A DNA stretch of 54,125 bases from Pseudomonadota bacterium (GTDB lineage: Bacteria; Pseudomonadota; Gammaproteobacteria; Burkholderiales; Rhodocyclaceae). Below the pieces are notes generated by a model that worked only from the letters and a program-made list of their open reading frames with translations, was not told the DNA's origin and did no database searches. The DNA lies in the NCBI GenBank assembly GCA_029776255.1, contig JAKOTN010000060.1, forward strand, positions 1 through 54,125, given 5' to 3'. Numbering within the stretch: the stretch's first letter is position 1; every line of letters begins with the position of its first letter. Below, piece by piece: positions 1 to 7,361 of the stretch. The position numbers were made by a program, and so were the translations under genes.

Positions 1-122
1 ATCGCGCCCAGAATCCCATCGACCACCACCCGCAGCTTCCTCAGCGGATGACTTGCCGGAATCCGCTCTTCCAGCGTCCGGTAGCTGAACATCGCAGGCT
101 GCGTCGTGTCGGGCCTTCTCAT
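1..122 (-). mobile_element. IS5-type transposase, N-terminal fragment running off the window edge
   Basis: Reading the minus strand from an ATG at 122 gives a protein beginning MRRPDTTQPAMFSYRTLEER and continuing through IPASHPLRKLR. This matches the conserved start of IS5-superfamily DDE transposases, in which the short N-terminal segment with SYxTLExRIPxxHPLRxLR precedes the catalytic domain. Only about 40 codons lie inside the window, so the catalytic residues cannot be seen and intactness is unknown. A purine-rich stretch (GGAAAAAAG) directly before the ATG could serve as ribosome binding site. It borders a cluster of broken genes on its right. The terminal inverted repeat was not identified. 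Confidence 0.75.
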
Positions 123-212
123 CTTTTTTCCATCTCGTTCAGGCAAGGTTCGAATTATCTCATCGGCGTAGCTGGGGCGGGGGTTTTGAGCAGCCTGTTA
201 AAGGCACACATC

Positions 213-573
213 ATGGAACTCGTTCTGATCGGCCTTGCGGCCCTGCTGACATCCGGGCTGACCTTGTTCTCAGGATTCGGTCTGGGAACGATCCTGATGC
301 CGGTGTTCGCGCTGTTCTTCCCGTTGCCGCTCGCCATCGCGGCGACTGCCGTGGTGCATTTCGCCAACAACCTCTTCAGGTTCGGACTGATGGCCCGGCA
401 AGCCGATTGGTCAATCGTGGCAACGTTCAGCATGCCTGCGGCTATCACGGCGATTCTTGGTGCGGCATCCCTGACGTTGTTCGACCGACTGCCGGCCTTG
501 TGGCAGTACAGCTTCGCCGACTCGGCTTTCGAGATCACACCGGTGAAGGCGGTTACCGGAATATTGGTGACGC
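213..573 (+). pseudogene. TauE/SafE family permease, truncated
   Basis: From the ATG at 213 the reading frame encodes about 120 residues typical of the TauE/SafE (DUF81) sulfite/organic-acid exporter family: a hydrophobic first helix, a glycine-rich FSGFGLG turn, then TAVVHFANN and a second half ending FEITPVKAVTGIL. Family members are usually about 240-270 residues with a repeated bundle, so this is roughly the first half. After codon ~120 the frame stays open to 713, but the sequence loses membrane character and family similarity. At the same place another frame begins to resemble an unrelated hydrolase (566-640). This looks like a deletion junction rather than a functional short protein. 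Confidence 0.65.
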
Positions 574-640
574 CGGTCACATCAACGTCGACTCGGGTTA
601 CGGCCCATGGCCGGAAGGCCTGGCCTTCTTCGGCGCTGCG
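566..640 (+). pseudogene. RBBP9/YdeN-type alpha/beta hydrolase, C-terminal scrap
   Basis: In frame 2 the bases from 566 encode GDAGHINVDSGYGPWPEG. This closely resembles the conserved motif around the catalytic histidine of RBBP9/YdeN serine hydrolases (GHIN, then a glycine-rich stretch, then WPEG). Neither the nucleophile region nor the rest of the fold is visible upstream. The scrap starts exactly where the TauE/SafE frame loses similarity, so two unrelated genes appear joined by a deletion. Recognition rests on one motif, so confidence is moderate. Confidence 0.5.
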
Positions 641-701
641 CCAGAAAGTACAGGCGCGCGAGGCGCGAACGCCGTGGGAACGGCAACGCGCGCTGGGTGA
701 T

Positions 702-1118
702 TCACGCGGGTGATTTCTTTTCCATGACGGTCCGCGGCGTGAAACCATCGGCGACGGGCGCATCACCCTGATCTTCAAGCCCGTCGCAGCATTTTCGTCC
801 ACGCGACGCAGGGCGGCGGGTTCCTCGGGGAATGGTTCGGGAACGATGCGGATGCCGGTGGCCACCGTCAGATCCAAGCCGGTAGCGGCCAGAATTTCCT
901 CGACGCTCGACGGCGTCGAGCATGATGGCGTTGTCTTCCGGATCGGCGAGGGGCAGGTGGATCGCCGCCAGGTCGGGACTGGCGGCGAGAAGGCACTGAT
1001 CGCCGGCCCTGAACATGGATCGGTCACCGACGGCATCTTGCTTGGATTGGGGTAAATGTCGGGTTCGAACGCGCGCCGGTGCTGCAAGTCGGGGCCGATG
1101 TTGATGTCGCCGGAGCAA
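702..1118 (-). pseudogene. Unrecognised broken ORF
   Basis: I do not recognise this gene. Coding-like stretches alternate between two minus-strand frames: one contains LAAIHLPLADPEDNAIMLD, and just downstream the other contains EEILAATGLDLTVATGIRIV followed by PEPFPEEPAALRRVDE. Reading them as one protein needs at least one frameshift near 920. No conserved domain or catalytic motif is evident. It lies between the hydrolase scrap and the nonsense-bearing binding-protein remnant, which supports decay. It could instead be non-coding sequence that happens to lack stops in GC-rich DNA. Confidence 0.3.
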
Positions 1119-1139
1119 CGGGCCAGTTCAGCGCGCCGC

Positions 1140-1560
1140 GCGGGACCGCATCTCCCGAAACCATGCGCACCGTGGCGATTTACTTGCCTTGGAGATCGCC
1201 GACGCTGGCAATTTTCGCGGCGCTCGCCGGTGTGGCGATCAGAGCGGCGTCACCGTCGATGATGCCGCCGATGATCTTGATCTTCGCGCCGTTGGCAATG
1301 TGCGCTACCGGCGCGGTGGTGCCGAAGACGCCGATGTCGAGCTTGCCGGCAACAATGGCGTTCAGGCCGTCGGCGGAATTTTGGAATTCGGTCAGATCGA
1401 CGTCCAGTCCCTCCTTGGCGAACAGACCCTATTCCTTGGCGACAAAGAATTTGGCGTGGCCGGTGACCGGCAAATAGCCGACCTTGAGCGTTTCAGCGAC
1501 GGAACGGCCCACGACAGCGGTCAAGGCCGAGACGGGCAACAGACGGCGCAGGGGTTGCAA
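1140..1560 (-). pseudogene. SsuA/TauA-type ABC transporter substrate-binding protein with two in-frame stops
   Basis: On the minus strand from a TTG at 1560 (AGGAG about 20 bases before it) the frame reads a short leader, then ETLKVGYLPVTGHAKFFVAK, a stop, GLFAKEGLDVDLTEFQ, NSADGLNAIVAGKLDIG and GTTAPVAHIANGAKIKIIGG, ending ASVGDLQGK, a second stop, then IATVRMVSGDAV. This is the N-terminal lobe of periplasmic nitrate/sulfonate/taurine-type binding proteins. The stops are TAG at 1429-1431 and TAA at 1180-1182; both replace a position that is normally lysine in this family, with the frame otherwise preserved. Similarity ends near 1140, so the C-terminal lobe is missing. No permease or ATPase is nearby. 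Confidence 0.75.
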
Positions 1561-1847
1561 CGGTCGCCTTGGTTTCTCCTGGGAAGACGCGGCTCGGGAA
1601 TGAAATGTAACGCTCGCTGCCGGTGAGACGAACGTTTTCCTTCGTTGGCCATCTTCGTTTGTTATACCAATCCCGTCTTTCGCGGCGCCGACAGAACGCT
1701 CGCCAACGCGTTCGCTTTTTGCTTCACGACGATCGCCAGGAAAGCAAATGCGGCGGGCTCTCAACCGGAAAACGCCGCAAAGAGCCTTCGCTCAAACCCG
1801 AGGCACAGACTGGCCCGGGTTTGGCGAAGGCGACCGGAAAACCGCTC

Positions 1848-3647
1848 TCACACCAGATAATAGCTGGCGCCTCGTGGCGGGAGCGAACTTCCCGACGCGT
1901 CCTGCGCGGCTCGCAAGGCAAGCGCTCGGCGAATGGCCTTCAGGGTCGCCGAGAAATCCTCGTCCTCTTCGGGAAAAATCTGTTCGGGCGGCAGCTCGCG
2001 GCCAATGCCGACACGCCCGATCGCCGCCGCCAGCTCACCGCGCACGCCCGCCAGCAACACCGTCAAACCATCGGCCCGTGCCTTGGCCAGAAATTTTTCC
2101 AATACTTCGAGAGCGACCACATCGGGGTTCCGTACCCGTTTGACACGTAGCACGAGGTGACGGATGCCCTGTCGGTTCGCCTGACTGGCCGCTTTTTCCA
2201 AATGCGCCTCCAGATCGGGAGCCGCACCGAAAAACAGTTCACCTTCGAGATCGACGATCAACACCTCGCGGCTTGGCGGGTCGGCAGGCAGGCGCTCGCG
2301 CACCACGCCCTCGGGGGTCACGATCAACTCGTTGGCCTTGAGCCTGGCGGCGCGCGGCACGTACCAGATCACCGACAGGGCAACGCCGATCAGGATCGCG
2401 AATTCAATATTGATGAACACGGCGGCGAAGGCCGTGGCGATCAGCAATACCGCGTCGTAGCGCGAGCCGCGAATGATGTAACGCAGGCGATCCAGGTCGA
2501 TCAGCCGCGCCGCGGCGACGATCAGCAAGCCGGCCAGGGCGGCTTTCGGTACGTAGGCGGTGAGCGGTCCGAGAGTCAGCACCACCAGAGCCACCACCGC
2601 CGCCGTGAAGACGCCGGAAAAACGCGTCAGCGCCCCCGCCTGGAAGTTGATCGCTGTGCGGGACAGCGAGCCGGCGCCGGGCATGGCCCTGAAGAAGCCG
2701 GCGACCAGGTTGCCAACGCCTTCGGCGAGAATCTGGCGGTTGTAGTCGAGTTGCTGGCCCGACTTGTGGGCAATGGCCTTGGCGATGGCCAGGGCCTCCA
2801 GCAGGCCGAGCACGGCAATGGCAAAGGCGCTGCCGGAGAGATCGACAAACCAGTGCCACTTGATCTCGGGGATGTGCGGCGCGGGCAGCGAGGCAGGCAC
2901 CGCCTCGATCAGCGAGACCGCAGGCTTGACGCCAGCGCCATGTTCGGACCAGCCGGCCAGCCAGGCCGCGCCGGAAACCACGACCAGCACGAAGAACATG
3001 TCGAGTTGCGGCAGACGATAACGGCGGACCAGGCGACGCGACAGCACGGCAAGAACGATGCCACCGAGACTGATTGCCAGGGCCTTGGGGTTCGCCGAAG
3101 CCTCCTGGGTCAAGGTCAGCCAGAGACGGTAAAGCACATGCTGATGACCCGTTCCCATGGCCTTGACGCCGAGGGCGTTGGCGATCTGGCCGATGATGGT
3201 CAGCATGGCGGCACCGACGATGAAACCGGTGACCACCGATTCGGAAATGTAGCGCGTCAGGTCGCCAAGCCTGAGGACGGCAATCGCGATCTGGATGATT
3301 CCGATCAGAATGGCGAGCAGGAAGAGCGCTTCATAGGCATCCAGCCGTGCTTCGGGATCGATGAAGGCGAGAGCGCTGAACACCACCAGCGACACCGCGC
3401 CGGTGGGCCCGTTGACCAGGTGGCGCGAGGAGCCGAGGATACCGGCGACGGCGGTAAACACGATCGCCGCGTAAAGACCGAAGCGCGGATCGACACCGGC
3501 GATCAACGCGTAGGCAATGCTCTGCGGCAACGAGATCGCCGCCACGGTGAGACCGGCGAGAAAGTCGGCGCGAGCGGTCAGCCACGAGTAGCGCCAGTTG
3601 ATCGGGATACCGAGTCGCCCGGCGTGGGAAATGGTTGCTTCTGTCAT
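1848..3647 (-). CDS. SulP family inorganic anion transporter with STAS domain
   Basis: Predicted 599-residue SLC26/SulP carrier of the inner membrane, probably for sulfate, although the family also moves bicarbonate and other anions. Residues ~25-420 are strongly hydrophobic with the SulP signatures LPQSIAYALIAGVDPRFGLY and GPTGAVSLVV. Residues ~430-570 form a soluble STAS domain (EVLIVDLEGELFFGAA). The start at 3647 is chosen because AGGAA lies 6 bases upstream and the protein then begins MTEATISHAG; an upstream extension to 3758 would overlap the neighbour and has no transporter character. It follows the sulfate-binding protein gene by 43 bases on the same strand, suggesting co-transcription and a sulfate role. 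Length is normal for the family. Confidence 0.88.
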   Translation of the reverse strand: MTEATISHAGRLGIPINWRYSWLTARADFLAGLTVAAISLPQSIAYALIAGVDPRFGLYAAIVFTAVAGILGSSRHLVNGPTGAVSLVVFSALAFIDPEARLDAYEALFLLAILIGIIQIAIAVLRLGDLTRYISESVVTGFIVGAAMLTIIGQIANALGVKAMGTGHQHVLYRLWLTLTQEASANPKALAISLGGIVLAVLSRRLVRRYRLPQLDMFFVLVVVSGAAWLAGWSEHGAGVKPAVSLIEAVPASLPAPHIPEIKWHWFVDLSGSAFAIAVLGLLEALAIAKAIAHKSGQQLDYNRQILAEGVGNLVAGFFRAMPGAGSLSRTAINFQAGALTRFSGVFTAAVVALVVLTLGPLTAYVPKAALAGLLIVAAARLIDLDRLRYIIRGSRYDAVLLIATAFAAVFINIEFAILIGVALSVIWYVPRAARLKANELIVTPEGVVRERLPADPPSREVLIVDLEGELFFGAAPDLEAHLEKAASQANRQGIRHLVLRVKRVRNPDVVALEVLEKFLAKARADGLTVLLAGVRGELAAAIGRVGIGRELPPEQIFPEEDEDFSATLKAIRRALALRAAQDASGSSLPPRGASYYLV

Positions 3648-3690
3648 GTCGGTTCCTGTTTGGTGTCGATGGTTCAAGGAGTGCTGGGAA

Positions 3691-4725
3691 TTAACGCGGT
3701 TTTGGCCGATAGACGGTGTCGATGATGCCGTTGTCGGCGAAAAATCGTGTCTGCGCATCGTTCCAGTCGCGGGCGATGGCCGTTATCGCAAACAATTTCA
3801 ATTCCGGCAGCCTTTCAGCGTGCGCCCGTGGAATGCGCGGATTAAAAGGGCGATAACCGTTGCGGGCGACGATGTTCTGCGCCTCGTCGGAGAACAGGTA
3901 CTCCAGGTAGGCGCGCGCCAGCGGAGCATGACCATTCCTTTCGACATTGGCGTCCACCCAGGCCACCGTCGGTTCAGCCAGAATGCTGACCGGCGGGTAA
4001 ACGATCTGCAATTCGCCGCCCGACTCCGCCACCTCGCGCAGGGCTTCGTTCTCCCAGGCCAGATGGACATCGCCGATCTTTTCGACGGCGAAGGCCACAC
4101 CCGCCGCCCGGGCGGCTTGCACCAGGAACGGCGCGTGATCGTAAAGAGCCTTCAGATACTCGATGGCGGCCGACTCGCTGCCTCCACGGGTCACGATGGC
4201 TCCCCAAGCGGCCAGCGCGGTGAGCTTGCCGTTGCCCGAGCTCTTCGGATCGGGCGTGATCACCTCGATGCCGGGCTTGATCAGATCCGGCCAATCCTCG
4301 ATGTGCCGGGGATTTCCCTTGCGCACCACGAACACGATCGTCGAATAATAGGGCCGCGACTGATTGGGCAAGCGTGCCGCCCAGCCAGCGGCGATCTGCC
4401 CGCGTTTGTGCAGCACCTCGACATCGGAGGGCAAGCCCAAGGTGACGACATCGGGCGCGATCTCGCCGGTGGCCGCCAGCCGGGCTTGCCGCGAGGAGCC
4501 GCCGTGGGACTGTTTGATCTCGACGTGTCGTCCGTGGTCTTTTTCGTAACGCGCCGTGAACGCGGTATTGATGTCGCGGTAGAGTTCGCGAGTGGGGTCG
4601 TAGGAGACGTTTAGCAATGCCGTTTGCGGCTTGGCGTCAAGATTCTTCACCGCGATCAGCGCGATCGCGACAACGGCGGCGGCGATCGACGCCAGGGTGA
4701 TCCACGAGAATTTTTTGGTTGCCAT
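3691..4725 (-). CDS. sbp: Periplasmic sulfate-binding protein (Sbp/CysP type)
   Basis: Predicted 344-residue periplasmic binding protein for sulfate or thiosulfate. One N-terminal hydrophobic segment (ITLASIAAAVVAIALIAV) acts as signal or anchor and is followed by LLNVSYDPTRELY, the hallmark start of mature Sbp/CysP. Other family motifs are EIKQSHGGSSRQA, PDVVTLGLPSDV, VFVVRKGNP and the late GYRPFNP. The ATG at 4725 places the hydrophobic segment near the N-terminus; an upstream in-frame start at 4797 is possible but weaker. No cysT/cysW permease or cysA ATPase is in the window. Instead a SulP carrier follows immediately, an unusual partner. The signal segment has no clear cleavage motif, so it may stay membrane-anchored. 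Confidence 0.88.
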   Translation of the reverse strand: MATKKFSWITLASIAAAVVAIALIAVKNLDAKPQTALLNVSYDPTRELYRDINTAFTARYEKDHGRHVEIKQSHGGSSRQARLAATGEIAPDVVTLGLPSDVEVLHKRGQIAAGWAARLPNQSRPYYSTIVFVVRKGNPRHIEDWPDLIKPGIEVITPDPKSSGNGKLTALAAWGAIVTRGGSESAAIEYLKALYDHAPFLVQAARAAGVAFAVEKIGDVHLAWENEALREVAESGGELQIVYPPVSILAEPTVAWVDANVERNGHAPLARAYLEYLFSDEAQNIVARNGYRPFNPRIPRAHAERLPELKLFAITAIARDWNDAQTRFFADNGIIDTVYRPKPR

Positions 4726-4951
4726 CAATGCGGTTCCGGTCGGACAGAAAGCGGCAGTGTCGGTGGCCGCGCATTGATCGACAACGACTTCTTTCATCTA
4801 ATCATATGGCTGCGTGGTAAATATGAGCATTGGCGTTGCCGCCGGCAAACCTGGCTGGCGGCCGCGACGATGCGGCGACCGACGGGAATGGAACGGGATG
4901 GTCAGGCGTACTTAAACTGGTGTGCCGACGCGCCGGCATGTGGTTGGTCGG

Positions 4952-5472
4952 CTAGACGCGGCAGCGACGCTGCGAAACAGCGCCGCGTAGTCGCCCCCGA
5001 GGTCCCCGAGACCTTCGTCGGTGCGACGCGTGCCTCCGTCGCGCTCGGGCCGCCGCCGGGAAAGACGTGCGGATACCCTGCTGCAATGCCACGAAGGCTT
5101 GACCGGTGGTTTCGAAGGTCACCACTGCGGCCGTCGGCACCGCCTTGAGCAAGAAAGTGGTCGGTGAAAAATCGACCTTGGCTTCACGTTCCTTGTTGTG
5201 GGTTAAAGAGGCGACAAGCAGATCGACGCGAGTTGCTTGAGCGTGAGCTTTACGCCAAGCTTTTTGGCAATCGCCTTGGCAAGATCGACGTCGTAACCGA
5301 CGACTTCCCGGGTGTTCGGATTGACGAAACTGTTCGGCTCGTCGGTGCCGAGAAGGCCGACGACGATCTCTCCTTTTTTCGTGATATTGGTCAGTTGATC
5401 GGCACGGGCGGCACCGCCGAAAAGCACCGTTAGCGCCAGCAGACCGACCAACAATTGATTACGCCGGTGCAT
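4952..5472 (-). pseudogene. Amino-acid ABC transporter substrate-binding protein, internally deleted
   Basis: From the ATG at 5472 the minus strand encodes a good signal peptide (MHRRNQLLVGLLALTVLFGG ending ARA) followed by DQLTNITKKGEIVVGLLGTD and NTREVVGYDVDLAKAIAKKL, typical of family 3 binding proteins for polar amino acids. After KQLA the frame terminates early, but the next frame continues at once with RVDLLVASLTHNKEREAKVD and FSPTTFLLKAVPTAAVVTF. A stretch normally lying between these two parts (about 20 codons) is missing and the deletion changed the frame. Similarity fades after TGQAFVALQQG. The product cannot be functional as written. Confidence 0.78.
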
Positions 5473-5709
5473 GCTCGTTCTCGGTAGTCAAATCGGGTAC
5501 CGCCTTGCCGCGTCGGAAGCCGAGAGCAAGCCGCACGGCGCGACGGCGGGTCGTGGGTACGCAACCGACGAAGACTTGGGCGGGCGCGATGGCGGGCAGA
5601 CTAGCGGGCCGTTCACGCCGTTGGAACGATGCATTTTTTCTAGCGGTATGCGATACACACGCCAAGAAATAGGCACGGTGTTAACCGCCGCCATCCGGCC
5701 CGCCGGCGC

Positions 5710-5991
5710 TCAAGCCCGAAGGCCCGCCATGGCCTCGCCCAGTTGCCCCACGCCGCTACCGCTGAATACAACGGGCACGCGCATCTCGTTGGCGGTGCGC
5801 CGCGTCTTCTTCGCCAGACCGTGATTGACCTGGTCAATGAGGATGACGACCAGGCTGGTATCCACCGGGAACGCGCGGTGGCATTCGCTGTTTCGACGAC
5901 CGTTCCAGTGCCGTATCGTGGTGTAGCCAAGGCGTTGCAGATAGTTCGAGTAGACCGCGACGCGGTCACCTCCGATGATCAAGGCGTCCAT
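5710..5991 (-). CDS. DUF2325 domain protein
   Basis: A 93-residue protein starting MDALIIGGDRVAVYSNYLQR and continuing through LVVILIDQVNHGLAKKTRRT to a C-terminal VVFSGSGVGQLGEAM. The glycine-rich first strand, the ID-xx-NH centre and the SGSGVGQ segment are the pattern of the small DUF2325 family, whose biochemical role is not established. ATG at 5991 is preferred because it gives the family's usual start; a TTG eight codons upstream is possible. It stands alone between pseudogenes, and no operon partner is evident. Confidence 0.7.
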   Translation of the reverse strand: MDALIIGGDRVAVYSNYLQRLGYTTIRHWNGRRNSECHRAFPVDTSLVVILIDQVNHGLAKKTRRTANEMRVPVVFSGSGVGQLGEAMAGLRA

Positions 5992-6172
5992 GGTATTCGA
6001 GCCCCAAAAACACAAGCCGCCAATGTAGTGAACCTCCGGCGCGAGCGGAACGATGTTGTTGGCAGATGCATATCAACGCCGATCCGCTATCGATCTGCCC
6101 AAAAATACAGTTGATCGGCGGCAAAAAGCGCCCTCCTGGATTTGACGATGTGTGGCCCCAGGTAACGTTCCG

Positions 6173-6295
6173 TCAGTTTGAAGCACCGACGCCCATGGCC
6201 AAACCGACGAGGATGCCGCCGAACAGTGCCAGCCGGGATAGTCGATTGCGTTCCGGCGCTGGCGAACGAAATTTTCCGTCTTTTCCCATGAACAT
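6173..6295 (-). CDS. Possible 40-residue single-span membrane peptide
   Basis: From ATG at 6295 (a second ATG lies at 6289) the frame encodes a short basic segment and then LSRLALFGGILVGLAMGVGA, one plausible transmembrane helix, before stopping. No family is recognised. The evidence is only the charge-then-hydrophobic layout and a pair of start codons. In this GC-rich decay zone it may be a chance ORF or the remnant of a longer membrane protein. Confidence 0.25.
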   Translation of the reverse strand: MFMGKDGKFRSPAPERNRLSRLALFGGILVGLAMGVGASN

Positions 6296-6468
6296 CCGTC
6301 CGCTAAGCAAAGAGGAAGCGAATCGTTTTCGGCACGGGACTGCCGGCCTACAGTCGAGGTCCGGATGTTCCATTGTTAGTCACCAGGTGCATGCCATATA
6401 TCTTTCGTCCAACTCTCCGGTGTCCGATAGCGAGTCCTTTTGTCAAGTCGCTTCCTGGAGTCGAGCGC

Positions 6469-6732
6469 ATGCCTCTGATCGATATCGTTAACCGTCTAAA
6501 CAGCTTGATCGAACTCGCCGTGGTCCGCGCGCGGCAACCGGCTATCGTCAAGCTTGATCGTCAGTTGCCGGTGTCGAATCGACCTCTCGAGGCGATTGTC
6601 GACCGAATTCACGATGTGGCTGCCAAGGTGGCGATCGAAGGCCCGAACGACGCACAGTGGCAGCCTTTTGTCGGCAAAACACGCGCCGATCTTTTCCAGC
6701 CGCTGCAACCGCTCAAGCCGTTTTTGGCATGA
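6469..6732 (+). CDS. Hypothetical 87-residue protein
   Basis: I do not recognise this protein. ATG at 6469 is preceded by GGAG at about 10 bases. The product begins MPLIDIVNRLNSLIELAVVR, has mixed charged and hydrophobic residues compatible with a small helical protein, and ends with a proline-rich FQPLQPLKPF tail. There is no signal peptide, cysteine cluster or DNA-binding motif. It converges on the Asr-like gene 180 bases downstream. A minus-strand ORF over the same bases (6496-6795) is arginine-rich and looks like its shadow. Confidence 0.4.
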   Translation: MPLIDIVNRLNSLIELAVVRARQPAIVKLDRQLPVSNRPLEAIVDRIHDVAAKVAIEGPNDAQWQPFVGKTRADLFQPLQPLKPFLA

Positions 6733-6838
6733 CCACCGGGGCTCCCTGCCGACGCGCGTGTCGTTCCTTTCAGGGAAGAATTCCATTCCTGCCACTAGCC
6801 AGTCGTCGCCAACCGGCGTGCCTGCCAGCCGGGCGCGT

Positions 6839-6864
6839 AAAAAGGAGGCCGCTGGGGCCTCCTT
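6839..6864 (-). terminator. Rho-independent terminator of the Asr-like gene
   Basis: Read on the minus strand the bases form AAGGAGGCC, a CCAGC loop and GGCCTCCTT followed by TTT. This is a nine-pair GC-rich stem with a short U-run, 49 bases after the stop codon of the gene at 6913-7215. Confidence 0.75.
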
Positions 6865-6912
6865 GGATTTTTGGTCCGGCGACTTTTTCCGCGCCGCCGG
6901 TGTTGCAAGACC

Positions 6913-7215
6913 TTACTTGCTTGCCGCCGGAGTGGCGGGAGTCGCTGCCGGAGCGGCGTCGACTTTCTTGGTCATCGGCGCGCGTTTGACGGTTCTTTTC
7001 TTGGTGTGCTTTTTAACCATCGGCTTGGCCGGGGTTGCCGATGCCGGCGCCTCCGGTTTGGCCGCTGGCGCCGCGGCGGAAGCGGCGGCCGGCGTGGGCG
7101 CCGGTGCGCTGACGGCGGGCTTGCTGACTTCCTTGGCTGGCGCGGCGGGCGCTTGGGCGAAAGCGGCGGTACCGAAGGTGGCGGCGATGGCGATGGCGAT
7201 GAGGTTCTTGAACAT
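6913..7215 (-). CDS. Asr-like Ala/Pro/Lys-rich periplasmic protein
   Basis: A 100-residue low-complexity secreted protein. Residues 1-20 are a clean signal peptide (MFKNLIAIAIAATFGTAAFA with cleavage after AFA). The rest alternates Ala/Pro-rich stretches with a basic patch, MVKKHTKKRTVKRAP, near residues 70-85. Composition and layout resemble enterobacterial acid-shock protein Asr, a periplasmic basic protein processed at low pH, but such simple sequence gives weak homology. The start at 7215 has a near-perfect AAGGAG site 8 bases upstream. A direct-repeat motif like the RstA box lies about 130 bases upstream, consistent with an Asr-type gene. Possible alternatives are a histone-like or unrelated structural protein. 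Confidence 0.6.
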   Translation of the reverse strand: MFKNLIAIAIAATFGTAAFAQAPAAPAKEVSKPAVSAPAPTPAAASAAAPAAKPEAPASATPAKPMVKKHTKKRTVKRAPMTKKVDAAPAATPATPAASK

Positions 7216-7341
7216 GGAAATCTCCTTGGCTTGATTAGGGGCTATCTCGACCGTTTTCGCTGTATCGCGGTATTTTGTTTCGGTCTTGCAGCACATAACG
7301 CCAGCCGTCGCGGAAGGGATGTCAGCGGCTTGGTGACGCGC

Positions 7342-7355
7342 TGTAACACGCTGTA
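7342..7355 (-). promoter_or_regulatory. RstA-box-like tandem repeat upstream of the Asr-like gene
   Basis: The minus strand reads TACAGCGTGTTACA. This fits the spacing of the E. coli RstA box (TACA, four bases, GTTACA) and sits inside two tandem ten-base repeats of GTTACAGCG(C/T). It lies just beyond the rep stop codon and upstream of the Asr-like gene. Known in E. coli: RstA activates asr. Its use here is inference. Confidence 0.4.
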
Positions 7356-7361
7356 ACCCGC

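Noticed and set aside
2157-3725. Long plus-strand open frame opposite the SulP gene
   Set aside because: Arg/Gly/Asp-rich composition, no motif, and exact overlap with a good transporter gene.
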